A stretch of 35,725 nt of DNA from Microcaldota archaeon. GTDB taxonomy: Archaea > Micrarchaeota > Micrarchaeia > Micrarchaeales > Micrarchaeaceae. Position 1 is the stretch's first letter. Each line of letters starts with the position of its first letter. The translations under genes and the position numbers were made by a program. A model generated the notes under the pieces. That model was not told the origin of the DNA, made no database searches, and saw nothing but the letters and a program-made list of their open reading frames with translations. The DNA is taken from contig JAJYDY010000006.1 in assembly GCA_021790455.1 (NCBI GenBank), positions 1 through 35,725 of the forward strand, written 5' to 3'. Of this stretch, positions 26,230-35,725 are shown in pieces.

Positions 26230-26973
26230 TCAACTTTCCATGTATGGGGCCAGGTAGTAATTGAGGGTTGCATCCCCTATCTTGTAGTCTATGCGGATCG
26301 GCTCCTCTGTCTTTAGGGAAAGCGATACCGCATTCTCAGCAGGGCATGCGCCTATTATGCGTTCAAGATACTCGAGGTTGAATGTAGCCGAAGACGCCTT
26401 GTCGACGCTTAGCTTCTTTATCGCATCTGTGTTGTTGAGGTGCTCCTCCTCAAGCTCTCCCGCATCGCCCTTCGCCAACACCATGAACGAGTTCTTATCG
26501 GTCTTGAACCCTATGTAGGTGGAGAGCAGGTTCGCGTCCTTGAGTATATCCTTGAGCGCATCGCTCCTTACCTCGATGTTGGACTCGAATGCAATCTTTG
26601 GCTCCTTGTCAGCGTCCTTTTTGACGTCTATCATCGGGAGCTTGTACCTCCTCTTCCCGTTAGGGCCTATGAACTCCATCGATAGCTTGTTTCCTGCGTC
26701 CTTCATAACGAGCTGCTCGTTCTGCCTTGCGCTCGCGAGTATCTTGCCGAGGTTATCGAGGTTCAGGCCAACACCCGCTGTTTTCTCGACCTCAAACTTG
26801 GAGAATGCCTTGTTTGGGATGAAGAAAGACACCATGCTTATTCCGGACGGGTCCATCGCCTTGAGCGATATGCCTTCCTTGCTTATGTTGAACGTACCTT
26901 CGTCGACGAGGCTGACTATCGAATCAACACAACTCTTCCAGTATCTAGCATCATCTATCTTAATTTCAAACAT
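26230..26973 (-). CDS. pcn: DNA polymerase sliding clamp (PCNA)
   Basis: FEIKIDDARYWKSCVDSIVSLVDEGTFNISKEGISLKAMDPSGISMVSFFIPNKAFSKFEV...; C-terminal NYYLAPYMES. Confidence 0.95.
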   Translation of the reverse strand: MFEIKIDDARYWKSCVDSIVSLVDEGTFNISKEGISLKAMDPSGISMVSFFIPNKAFSKFEVEKTAGVGLNLDNLGKILASARQNEQLVMKDAGNKLSMEFIGPNGKRRYKLPMIDVKKDADKEPKIAFESNIEVRSDALKDILKDANLLSTYIGFKTDKNSFMVLAKGDAGELEEEHLNNTDAIKKLSVDKASSATFNLEYLERIIGACPAENAVSLSLKTEEPIRIDYKIGDATLNYYLAPYMES

Positions 26974-27095
26974 TTTCTCACCTAGAATATAGCGATATTA
27001 TTGCACCGAAAAGGAATATAAACACATCGAAATTCTCTATAGACAAGCATGCTCTGCCCAAGGCTTTTAAAGGTTTGGAGTTGGAGCTGTGAATT

Positions 27096-27428
27096 TTACG
27101 GAGGTCCCCCGGTGAGAAAGCGCAGATGTTCTGTATACGCTCTACGCCAGGTTGGCGTGCGCAATCCGCCGTGGGTCTGGCAAGGCAGCGTCTGGCTGAA
27201 GCTATTGAATGCAATCCAATGAACCGGAAAAACCACAAAGATGAAGCCTACAATAAAAGTTATGATGGGCAATGCGCAGCATTTGCAGGCCCCGTCAGCT
27301 TGCCCTGCACCGGCGGCTGCAGTTTAGGGTTTTGGTGGTTGTGCAGCCGGTTCCGTCTCGAAGCCCTTTCTTTTCCACCCATTAGGATGCGGATGGAATA
27401 CGCCCCCTTCTTCGGCGCCCACTTTCAT
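27096..27428 (-). pseudogene. Possible interrupted small gene: 34 codons, in-frame TAA (27324-27326), then 75 further codons including a hydrophobic segment
   Basis: Same-frame translation: MKVGAEEGGVFHPHPNGWKRKGFETEPAAQPPKP*TAAGAGQADGACKCCALPIITFIVGFIFVVFPVHWIAFNSFSQTLPCQTHGGLRTPTWRRAYTEHLRFLTGGPP*. Confidence 0.25.
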
Positions 27429-27496
27429 CTGTTGGTTTCTTGTTAGCCTTTGCTATACAATCACTCCCCTTGCGGCGGCCATAATGAAAATGGAAT

Positions 27497-28168
27497 TTAC
27501 TGCTTGCTTTGTGCAAGTATGACGACCGCGAAAGGCGTCAGCAGAAATACCAATCCGAATACATAGACGCTGGCAAAGCTCAGCAGGGCAGCAAGCACTG
27601 TGATGAACAGGAATATGCCTGCATTGCTTGAGCCCTTCTGTACGTTCTGGAATACCTGGACGAAGTTCAAGTTTGGTTTGTTTATGTAAGCGCAAAGCGC
27701 GATTCCACTGTAAGCAACAGCGAACAGCGAAGCTATGAATCCAGCTCCAAAGCCCAAAATGAATGACCCGGCTATAAATCCACCTACGAAGCCAAGCCCA
27801 ACCACTGCCAAAAGGCTTGTTTTTGTGGCAAGAGCCTTTGATAAGCCAGTAGTAATCCATTTCATGTAGTCAGGGTTCTTTGAACTGGCAGCACCAACAG
27901 CCACGTTAAGTGCTCCAACATACCACAAGTAGATAAAGCCGCCGATCGCACCACCAATAGCCAATAGTATTGCATAAGTAGCGCTGAAAGCAACTCCACC
28001 TGTATAAATCCCGGTATAGATTCCTGATAGAAGTATGTTTATTGTCAACTGTGCAAATATCCAGTTGACTACAAATGCTATGATTGCAAAGATTACGAAT
28101 ACTATAACTAAGCTCATAACGTTGTCTGTAGCCCATTTCATCGCATTGGTCCAAAGATCTCCAGCCAT
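27497..28168 (-). CDS. Polytopic membrane protein of unknown function
   Basis: Multiple hydrophobic segments (LVIVFVIFAIIAFVVNWIFA, GFVGGFIAGSFILGFGAGFIASLFA); TATA-like upstream. Confidence 0.7.
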   Translation of the reverse strand: MAGDLWTNAMKWATDNVMSLVIVFVIFAIIAFVVNWIFAQLTINILLSGIYTGIYTGGVAFSATYAILLAIGGAIGGFIYLWYVGALNVAVGAASSKNPDYMKWITTGLSKALATKTSLLAVVGLGFVGGFIAGSFILGFGAGFIASLFAVAYSGIALCAYINKPNLNFVQVFQNVQKGSSNAGIFLFITVLAALLSFASVYVFGLVFLLTPFAVVILAQSKQ

Positions 28169-28401
28169 TCTTACACCTTATCTAGATTTAATTACCAACA
28201 ACAGTTTAAAAAGGTTCCTAATCCCGACCCCAATATAATTTTTTGTTTTTAGACGCCAATTCTTATCAAAGCAAATTTGGCCTCATATGCCAGAAAGAGC
28301 AGCTTAACTTCTTTCCATCAAAAGGTACAGTCCATCAACAATGATTTAAGCGTCCCCAACAGATCGAATTCTTCAAGCGCGGGAAAAAGGGTTAATTTGA
28401 G

Positions 28402-28474
28402 TGGGGCCGCCGGGATTTGAACCCAGATAACCGACTCCCGAAGCCGGCAGTCTACCAGGTTAGCATACGGCCCC
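28402..28474 (-). tRNA. tRNA-Pro(CGG)
   Basis: Minus strand GGGGCCG...CCGGC-TTCGGGA-GTCGG...CTGGG-TTCAAAT-CCCGG-CGGCCCC-A; no intron. Confidence 0.93.
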
Positions 28475-28540
28475 ATGCAGTAAGCATTGTCCTAACTAGC
28501 ATTTATTTCTAATGTTTACTGCATTTTAAGAATTAGGAGT

Positions 28541-29227
28541 TCAATTTTCTTTTTCCTTCTTCGCTACAAGCGCCCTTGCCCTCCACAATATGGATTTGCT
28601 GTCATAGTCCTTCAGCTTCCTCTCCTTTTCCGGGGCCTTTGGCCTTCTCCTCGCCGGCTCGTTCTCTTTTTCGTCGAGAATTATAGTGGAGCTGAAGGCT
28701 GGTTCAATATTTCCAGTCTTCGGGTCCCTTATGAATTTCTGGTTCAATCTTGGTACTGCTTTTATCCTCGTTGAAGGGGCGGTTATAAACTCGCTCTCCG
28801 TCTGCGCCTCAATGCTTTCTGCGCCTGAGAACTTGAACTCCATCGGCGCTATCTGCGGCGCTGTTATCATACCCGCAGGATAATCCGGCTTGTATATGCC
28901 AGCATGCTGTGCCCTCGTTTCGGTTGCAACTATTCTCTCTGCCTTTGCCTCAACCACAGGCTGCGGCGTTGCTGCTGGTTTCCATACCTCTGCCTTGCGC
29001 TCTCCAGCTTCTTTCGCAATCTGCATGGCCAGCTGCACCTCCCCCGGCGTTATTTCCTGCAGCCCTACCGCAACTGGCGGGTTCTCCTTCATCAGCTCCG
29101 TTACTTCCCTGAGGTAGCGGTTGGGCTGCCTCACTACTGCATCAACCTTGCCGTGGATGTCAAATGTCAGATTTGGCACCTTCGCAGGTCTTGTTTCCGT
29201 CTCAGAACCCATGGCCGTCACATTCAT
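28541..29227 (-). CDS. Hypothetical Pro/Glu/Lys-rich protein
   Basis: 228-aa ORF, low predicted order; no recognised family. Confidence 0.6.
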   Translation of the reverse strand: MNVTAMGSETETRPAKVPNLTFDIHGKVDAVVRQPNRYLREVTELMKENPPVAVGLQEITPGEVQLAMQIAKEAGERKAEVWKPAATPQPVVEAKAERIVATETRAQHAGIYKPDYPAGMITAPQIAPMEFKFSGAESIEAQTESEFITAPSTRIKAVPRLNQKFIRDPKTGNIEPAFSSTIILDEKENEPARRRPKAPEKERKLKDYDSKSILWRARALVAKKEKEN

Positions 29228-29400
29228 CTTCCTACTATAATAAAGTGAAATTTCTAATATTTAAACAAGGGGAAAACGGCAAAAATGAGCAGAAAAGTTT
29301 ACGTTTTTGTCTCACCTTCCTGAGAGGAGTTTTACAGGAAAAGCAAAGAAAAAGGAGGAAAATTAAAAAGAAAGGGGAGGGGGCTTTACCCTCTCGCCAG

Positions 29401-30075
29401 TCATATAACGCCCGTCCCGCCACCGAGAATAAGCGGCAGTATCCCACTGGCTATGTTGAACACAGAGGCGAAGAAGACTATCAGGGCGATGAACACTATC
29501 ACCGCTATTATGAAAGGCACGAGCCAAGTGAGGAACGCCTTTCCCTTAGTCGTCTTGTGCACAGCTGCAAACGAGAAGACGAACACTATGATCTCCCATA
29601 CAAACAATATCAGGAGTATTGCCAGGATGATGTAAGGCGCGCTTATGAGCGTACCAGTTACAAGGCTGAAAAGGATCTGCCATACGAAGAACAGCGATAC
29701 ATAAGGCATGAACGAATGCATCGTTGCGCTGACCGTATCTCCGAAATCACCCTTCGCTATAGCGCCTACCATCTCCCCAAATATATTATACACGATTGCA
29801 ATGACCAATATGCTTATCGGTATCGTTACCAGGAAGGAGAGCAGCAGGCTGGCGAGCGAGGCACCGAGAATTGACCCCATGAATGTTGGCAGAAGCGCTG
29901 CTGCCGGGCCCGACTCGACGAGCCAGATTTGGATAATAAGCGCAAGTATGAGGGGGATTATCATCCTCTTGTAATACTTGCCGAGGGCACCGCCGATGCT
30001 CCAGCTGCCTGTCGCAGTCTTCGGCATGAAGGTTTCCCTAAGTGCCTCGAACCAATCTCCAACTACGGGTATCAT
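29401..30075 (-). CDS. Yip1-like multi-spanning membrane protein
   Basis: WFEALRETFMPKTATGSWSIGGALGKYYKRMIIPLILALIIQI and four or more further hydrophobic segments. Confidence 0.65.
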   Translation of the reverse strand: MIPVVGDWFEALRETFMPKTATGSWSIGGALGKYYKRMIIPLILALIIQIWLVESGPAAALLPTFMGSILGASLASLLLSFLVTIPISILVIAIVYNIFGEMVGAIAKGDFGDTVSATMHSFMPYVSLFFVWQILFSLVTGTLISAPYIILAILLILFVWEIIVFVFSFAAVHKTTKGKAFLTWLVPFIIAVIVFIALIVFFASVFNIASGILPLILGGGTGVI

Positions 30076-30133
30076 AAAATCACGTTCTTAATTGGCAGGA
30101 AAGGAATAAAAGAGCGCGTTTTAGGACTTTCCT

Positions 30134-30673
30134 TTATTTGCTCGGGGAAACCCACGCTTTGTATGGGTCGAAGCTGCCAGAACCGCGCAGCCTTGCGTGC
30201 TGCGGTGCACTTGGCACGAAGAACGTTGCTCCTGTCGATGCGCCGTGCGTCTCTTTCTGCGTCTGCCTCAGGTACTGCACTGGCGTCGGGTATTCCGATG
30301 CTGGGATCTCAAAAGAATATCTTACCTTCAGCGCTGCTAACAGCTTCCTATACGGCTCTGAAAGCAGATTTGTGAAGCTGTCCCTGTACATCTCATGCCA
30401 GGAAGCTACCTCCTGTGGCAGCCTCTCAATATCATCAGCATACCAGAAGAATGACTCTACGTTGTTTGAAAGGAAGCAGTTGAACCTGCCTGCCTGGATC
30501 CTTTCTCCTATTGCGATTATATTGCTTATCGTGCCGTGCTTGTTGTTCCTTGCAAGGAACGAGGCCACTTTCTCGAGCTTACCGAACGCCGACCTCTCTT
30601 CGCTGTCGGTCAGCTTCCCTATGTTCATTGCCCTTACTGTCTGGTAGTCAGACTCTTTCTGTGCCATTGCCAT
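30134..30673 (-). CDS. Hypothetical protein (179 aa)
   Basis: ORF with a clear upstream AT-rich region; family not recognised. Confidence 0.6.
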   Translation of the reverse strand: MAMAQKESDYQTVRAMNIGKLTDSEERSAFGKLEKVASFLARNNKHGTISNIIAIGERIQAGRFNCFLSNNVESFFWYADDIERLPQEVASWHEMYRDSFTNLLSEPYRKLLAALKVRYSFEIPASEYPTPVQYLRQTQKETHGASTGATFFVPSAPQHARLRGSGSFDPYKAWVSPSK

Positions 30674-30868
30674 TTTATCACTTCTAGAATTTTTTATCGA
30701 AAATAGATGAGGCAGGCTACAGTATCGGGTTAGCCTGTGGAATCATCAGCTCTTGGCGCGAATCCGGGTCGTGGGCCGGAATGCGACGGAAATGATTTAC
30801 AATAGCTGCTTATTTAAACCTTCCTGCCTTCTCTTATTATCATCGGTGTTTTTCTGTCTCGAGGATGG

Positions 30869-32032
30869 ATGAACAGGGACGTGCTGCTGATTTCCTTCTC
30901 TGCGTTCTTCGCAGACTTTGGCTACCAGGCTATCCATGCCATTTTCCCGATATTCCTCGTTATAACTCTCTCTGCGCCTGCGTCCGCATTCGGGCTTGCG
31001 AATGCCATCGCTTACGGCATAGGTTCATTCTTCGGATATCTCGGCGGCATCGTCAGCGACAAGTACAGCGACAAGAAGGTCGCGATACTCGGGAACCTCT
31101 TCATACCCCTAATGTCACTTGTCGGGCTGACTGTAAGTCCAGCCGTCGCGATAGCGCTTTTCGCAGGTGGCTGGTGGGCTAGGAACTTCAGGACCCCACC
31201 CAGGCGGTCCCTGCTCGTAGGCTCGACCACAGAGCGGAACAGGGGCAGGGTGTTCGGCTTCCTCCACGCGCTGGACATAGGCGGCGGCATGCTCTCAGTT
31301 GCGATACTGCTTATACTAGTCGCTGCCGGGATTGCGTTCAGCTCGATACTTCTGCTCACGATAATACCGCTGGCCATATCAACGCTGCTGCTCCTTCCGA
31401 CGAGAGACATAAGGCGCAACGACAAAAAGTCGAAACCAGTGCAGGCCAGGACCAAGAGGGAGCGAATAAACAGGAGAACCTTCAGGGGGATAGTCCTCTC
31501 TGCAGCGCTCTTCGGCTTCAGTTATTACAGTCTCGGCTTTCCGATACTCACAATAGCGCAGAAATCGACCGACATCCTAGGCATAGCGTCTTATGGCGTG
31601 TACCTGGGGGTGTCTGCAATAACCGGCTACTGGATAGGCTCGAAGAAGCTCAACTACGTTAAGGGGCTTTCGATACTCGGATATACTCTCTCAGGAATCG
31701 GCACTGCAATTCTCGCGCTCGGCTACCTATATAACTCAAGTGTAGCAATCCTGTATGTAGGAGTTGCAATACTTGGCTTCGCGCTCGGCGTGATAGAGAC
31801 GTTCGAGCCGACTATAATATCGTTCGTGAAGGGGATAAGGAAGCTCGGGAAGGGCATGGGCACGCTCACAGCCTCGAGGAGCGTAGGCATATTCATGGGA
31901 AACCTGATAATGGGCGTGCTCTATGTGCTCAGCCCGCTCTACTCATACTCTTATGCCGCGATCGTGTCGGTCGCTGCCGGAGTGATAATGTACAGGATGG
32001 GGTCCGGCTTCAAGGATGGGGATAAAAGATAA
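30869..32032 (+). CDS. Major facilitator superfamily transporter
   Basis: Twelve-TM-like; FGYLGGIVSDKYSDKKVAILGN and WWARNFRTPPRRSLLVGSTTERNRGRVFGFLHALDIGGGMLS. Confidence 0.85.
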   Translation: MNRDVLLISFSAFFADFGYQAIHAIFPIFLVITLSAPASAFGLANAIAYGIGSFFGYLGGIVSDKYSDKKVAILGNLFIPLMSLVGLTVSPAVAIALFAGGWWARNFRTPPRRSLLVGSTTERNRGRVFGFLHALDIGGGMLSVAILLILVAAGIAFSSILLLTIIPLAISTLLLLPTRDIRRNDKKSKPVQARTKRERINRRTFRGIVLSAALFGFSYYSLGFPILTIAQKSTDILGIASYGVYLGVSAITGYWIGSKKLNYVKGLSILGYTLSGIGTAILALGYLYNSSVAILYVGVAILGFALGVIETFEPTIISFVKGIRKLGKGMGTLTASRSVGIFMGNLIMGVLYVLSPLYSYSYAAIVSVAAGVIMYRMGSGFKDGDKR

Positions 32033-32053
32033 AAGAAAGAGAAAAAAAGAAGT

Positions 32054-32728
32054 TCAGCGCCTTCCGAGCATGCTGAATCTCTCCGCAGGGTTGCTGGAAA
32101 CTTCCCCTTCCTTCTGCGTAAGCTCCTGCCCTTTCCTGATCCTGAGCTTTACCTCGAATGCGCCGCAGTTCAGGCTTCCGACAAAATCGTCCATCGCAGC
32201 AACGAAACCACGCGCTTCCTTGCTATGGTCGAATTTTATCTGTTTGGCTGGCTTTGTCTTCGATAGCGAATCGAGTGACAGTGACAGGACCTTTAGAGGG
32301 TTAACGCTTGGGTTGCACCTCATCGCGCGCTCGAACGCGTCTGTCCAATCCTCTCCATCTATCATGTAATTCTTTCCCGAAATCCTCTTCATAAATGACT
32401 TTGCAGCCTCTGGCGTTGCATGCAACTTAAGCAACAGCTCTGCGCATGCCTTTGCTTTCCCCGAACCGTCTGGAGTCGCAATCGCCATTTCTCTCAGTTT
32501 TAACATTATTGCAGCGGCCTCGTCAATATAGACAGTTCTTGTCATGGGCTTTCCCATGTTCCTGCGGTTGACCTTCGTTTCTAAAATCTTTGTGCTCGGA
32601 GCCCTGAGATAAATGTCCTCGGCGAGCGCCCTGAATGATCTTATACAGTACTTCTGAACCCGAGAAAGATCCTGTTGGCCTGTCTGTGCGGTTCCACATC
32701 CGTGCGTTTCGTTTCCCATTAGATTCAC
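32054..32728 (-). CDS. Hypothetical protein (224 aa; the start may be internal)
   Basis: Long ORF; family not recognised. Confidence 0.6.
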   Translation of the reverse strand: MNLMGNETHGCGTAQTGQQDLSRVQKYCIRSFRALAEDIYLRAPSTKILETKVNRRNMGKPMTRTVYIDEAAAIMLKLREMAIATPDGSGKAKACAELLLKLHATPEAAKSFMKRISGKNYMIDGEDWTDAFERAMRCNPSVNPLKVLSLSLDSLSKTKPAKQIKFDHSKEARGFVAAMDDFVGSLNCGAFEVKLRIRKGQELTQKEGEVSSNPAERFSMLGRR

Positions 32729-33016
32729 CTAAGCTTTATCCCGTTGCCATTGCTTCCGGTACCTCTCGGCTGGACGTCGACAACAACCATGCCCGTGCCG
32801 CCAAGTTCCTTGTTAATGAGCTTCTTTCCAAAATTCCTTACTCCCGTTATGCTGCTATTAGAAAAGTCTGCGTCTATAGGTGTCTGGATTTGCATCGAAT
32901 CACGTGAAAATACATGGTAAACTGTTTAATTTTCATATTATATAAATGTTACGTCGCCTGCCATATAAGATAAAAAAGCTTTTAAACCAAGAAACCACCA
33001 TCGAGAGAGTGCCCAA

Positions 33017-33538
33017 ATGGAAAATCAAAAAGTTTACGAGCCTGCTGAGGATTCGTTCCTTCTTGAAAAGGCAGTAGAGAGGTTCGCATTCGGCAAGGTG
33101 CTCGATATAGGCACTGGATCCGGCATACAGGGGATAGCAGCGGCGAGGAAGGGCTGCGAAGTTACCTTCTCCGATATAAGCGGAGAGGCACTCGAAGCCG
33201 CAAGGAAGAATGCGGAAATGGGCGACATCAAGGGGAGCTTCATCAAAAGCGACCTCTTCAGCAGAATAACAGGGAGGTTTAACACGATAATATTCAACCC
33301 GCCGTATCTCCCGTCTAAAGGAATTGCTGTCAGGCACCTGGACGGAGGCAGGAACGGCAGGGAAGTAATCGACAGGTTCCTCAATGAGTACGAGAACCAC
33401 GTCCTCGAAAGACACACAGTGCTCCTCCTGGAGAGCAGCCTTAACAACTATGAGGATGACGTAAAGCGGCTTAAGGCAGAGGTGGTCGGGAAGGCGCACA
33501 TCTTTTTTGAAGATCTGGTTGTGCTAAAGTTTGAATGA
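33017..33538 (+). CDS. HemK/Mtq2-like (PrmC-type) protein methyltransferase
   Basis: YEPAEDSFLLEKAVERF...VLDIGTGSGIQGIAAARKG...FNTIIFNPPYLPSKG (NPPY motif). Confidence 0.88.
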   Translation: MENQKVYEPAEDSFLLEKAVERFAFGKVLDIGTGSGIQGIAAARKGCEVTFSDISGEALEAARKNAEMGDIKGSFIKSDLFSRITGRFNTIIFNPPYLPSKGIAVRHLDGGRNGREVIDRFLNEYENHVLERHTVLLLESSLNNYEDDVKRLKAEVVGKAHIFFEDLVVLKFE

Positions 33539-33655
33539 GCTGATAACAGGTCCAAAAGCGTAAACTTTCCCCCCAAAACCGGAGCTTTCCGGCGAATTTA
33601 AATATTAGGCAAAACAGCATAGCTATTGCACTTAATTGTGCGATGGAGAGATAAA

Positions 33656-35725
33656 ATGGAGGGCAACGACAATAAGCCAAAAGAGATTACATTGCTGCAC
33701 ATAGCCGGCGTGCGATTCGAAGGCATCAAGATACTGCCTACGCTTGAGGAGCTTCCGGTTTACTCTGAGGACATGCTGCCGCCAGGGATAAAGAACAAGG
33801 ACGAGCTTCTCACCGAAGCCGCGCTTGCTATCGCAACTTACACTAAAAACCTTTTTGATTTGATATCAGCAGAGGGGCCGCAGACTCAAGAATCGCTACT
33901 AAAAATCACGCCTGGAAAATTCGATCTTCCCAGTAATGTGAAGGCGCAGATACTCGAGCAATTGGCCGCTGATGGCAAGCTGCTGCTTACCGAGGCAAGG
34001 GAATACTCGTCTCCGAGATCAAACCATAGCTTCTATCCTATAGTGCAGAACGTGAGGGAGAAGCTGGAGAGCGCTCTCCCCTTCGAAGTTGCAAGGACGA
34101 TACGCGGAAAGGTCGGCGTGGCTGGCGGGAGGATAATTAGTGAGGCAGAAGTGCCTGGAGACCCTGATGGTCTTTACAACCTGGTTCCCGCAGGGATGTT
34201 CAGGGATACATTCGGAACCAGCGGAGTTATAGACAAATTCTCTGCTTTGACAACCGCTCTCAGCAAAAGAATTCCGGAAGATGACGTGAACAAGGTCATG
34301 AGACACGTAGCTGAATTTGTGATAGGCGGCGTTGAAGAAGAGATTGTATGCAGGGCGAAGGGTGCATTGAAGTCGAGGGAATCAAACAGGCCGCTAAATG
34401 AGGCGGAGGTATCTTCCTTCTGGACCGGAAAAGTGGATGAGATAATACCCTCTTTGATAACCAACCTCGAATCACGGGAAAGGCTTGAGAAGAGCCTGCA
34501 GACCGCATTCGGAGGAAGGGAGGAGACAGGAGAGCTTCTCTCCGCACTCAATGCTGCTATTGCGGAAAGGCTTGACTTCGTCCCTAAAGGCGGAATCGAG
34601 TCTAGGCCGATAAGCCCAAAAGTGCTCAGGGAGGATTCCATATATATGTCAAAATTGGCAGAGCTAGCCAAGCAGCTCCGCACCACCATCATGCTTGATT
34701 TAGAAGTCTCGCGCACAATTTCACCAGAGCTCGGATCCGCAAGGCTAAGGATTCGCGGAAAGGAGATTGCCAGCATGTTCGGAGACCTGAATGGGTTGGA
34801 CAATGCGATAAAGACTGAGGAGGCTAAGCGCGCGCTTCAGGAAAAAGCTGATGCGAATCTAGCGGGGGCAATCACCGCATATTCAAAGTCGACAATCGCA
34901 ATAGAGAAGGACATCGTGGGGACGAACGGCCAGTCAGAAAAGATAAGGGAGGCGCTCGCTAACCCCCTTTCGAAGAGGCTCAACGAGGTAAAAGACTTTT
35001 TGCTAAGTCCTGAAACTGGTTTGGCTCTTACAATCGACAGCATTGCACAGAGGATGGAATATCTCGAGAAGCTCAACCGCTTCATAGAGAAGGTGTCCGT
35101 TGCAAAGATAGCCATATACCACGCGCTTTCTGAAAAGGAGACCGCCGCTGTCGGAGAATACCTGTTGGCTGACATAGGGAGGAATGTTACAGCGTGCCTT
35201 TCGGAAAGCACTGCAGAGTCCGTCTCGTCAGCAACAGAAAAGATTGTTGAGAACACGGAAGTTTATGGGTCAATTGCAAAGCTATCCCTCTCGATTACTG
35301 CGTCGAAGTCAGCCGTGACTGCGCGGCTCGACGACCTGAAGGAGCTGGAGAGCACTACGCAGATAATAAGGGAGAGGCTTGATGCAGGGGCATCTGGTGC
35401 TCTTGAAATAAAGGCAGGCGCAACGCTCAGGGAGGTAGAGCAGCAGCTTAGCTCCGGAAATGAGGGGATAGATGCGCTGAAGGCCCTGTCGGGCAGCCTT
35501 GCGGCCGCGCGATCCAGGATTGTTTCGCAGTTCAGGAATTACACGCCGCTCGTGGGCTTCGGCTACCATCTGCTGCAGGTGCTGCACAACAAGATAGCTG
35601 TCGATGCGGAAAAGCTCGGAACGATAGAAGGCCTGCAAGTCGAGATAAAATTCATTGATGCTGTATATTCCGAGAATGTGATGCAGAAGATTCAGGATGC
35701 TTTTACGACTCTCGCGGAGAGCGAC
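33656..35725 (+). CDS. Large helical protein of unknown function, partial (at least 690 codons, runs off the right edge)
   Basis: Hand translation from ATG 33656 (MEGNDNKPKEITLLHIAGVRFEGIKILPTLEELPVYSEDMLPPGI...) is open to the last base; absent from the ORF track because it has no stop in the window. Confidence 0.8.
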   Translation, partial: MEGNDNKPKEITLLHIAGVRFEGIKILPTLEELPVYSEDMLPPGIKNKDELLTEAALAIATYTKNLFDLISAEGPQTQESLLKITPGKFDLPSNVKAQILEQLAADGKLLLTEAREYSSPRSNHSFYPIVQNVREKLESALPFEVARTIRGKVGVAGGRIISEAEVPGDPDGLYNLVPAGMFRDTFGTSGVIDKFSALTTALSKRIPEDDVNKVMRHVAEFVIGGVEEEIVCRAKGALKSRESNRPLNEAEVSSFWTGKVDEIIPSLITNLESRERLEKSLQTAFGGREETGELLSALNAAIAERLDFVPKGGIESRPISPKVLREDSIYMSKLAELAKQLRTTIMLDLEVSRTISPELGSARLRIRGKEIASMFGDLNGLDNAIKTEEAKRALQEKADANLAGAITAYSKSTIAIEKDIVGTNGQSEKIREALANPLSKRLNEVKDFLLSPETGLALTIDSIAQRMEYLEKLNRFIEKVSVAKIAIYHALSEKETAAVGEYLLADIGRNVTACLSESTAESVSSATEKIVENTEVYGSIAKLSLSITASKSAVTARLDDLKELESTTQIIRERLDAGASGALEIKAGATLREVEQQLSSGNEGIDALKALSGSLAAARSRIVSQFRNYTPLVGFGYHLLQVLHNKIAVDAEKLGTIEGLQVEIKFIDAVYSENVMQKIQDAFTTLAESD

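Noticed and set aside
27061-27380. Possible SRP RNA or RNase P RNA (TATA-like cttttaaagg, GAGAAAGCGC, GGCAAGGCAGC, pyrimidine-rich end)
   Set aside because: None of the hallmark signatures matched on reading (no GGAAGg...AGCAG SRP helix 8 loop, no GAAAGUCC/ACAGAA..GGCUUA of RNase P), and the minus strand has a competing protein-like frame.
1-35725. CRISPR array, insertion sequence, rRNA operon or prophage
   Set aside because: No regularly spaced direct repeats, no transposase, integrase or Cas-like proteins, and no rRNA sequence seen on reading.

Overview
Archaeal chromosomal segment, probably from a DPANN lineage close to Micrarchaeota/ARMAN-2. That placement is inferred from gene content and was not searched. 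The window holds information-processing genes: a partial TFE, RNA polymerase subunits D and N, two ribosomal protein clusters (L18e-L13-S9-RpoN-S2 and L3-L4-L23-L2-S19-L22-S3), L15e-Brix-Pcc1, RadA, Dph5, PCNA, RNase P protein 4, a UbiA-type lipid prenyltransferase, AglB/STT3, DUF92, an MFS transporter and a HemK-like methyltransferase. Several genes of unknown function are interspersed. Five tRNA genes are readable. The strongest signal is a coupled set. tRNA-Pro(GGG) and tRNA-Ser(UGA) each have a short intron inside the T-loop (position 59/60) that folds into a near-perfect bulge-helix-bulge, and tRNA-Ser carries a second intron in the anticodon loop. The same window encodes a 384-aa protein with the layout of the three-unit (epsilon2-type) tRNA-splicing endonuclease known for broad substrate specificity. 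A tRNA-Ile with a genuine UAU anticodon (not the usual archaeal CAU/agmatidine tRNA-Ile2) is also present. Further items are a HerA-like ATPase fused to a possible nuclease domain, a tandem zinc-knuckle protein, an AglB dense in N-glycosylation sequons, an interrupted or frameshifted gene missing from the ORF track, candidate structured intergenic RNAs, and a large helical protein running off the right edge.
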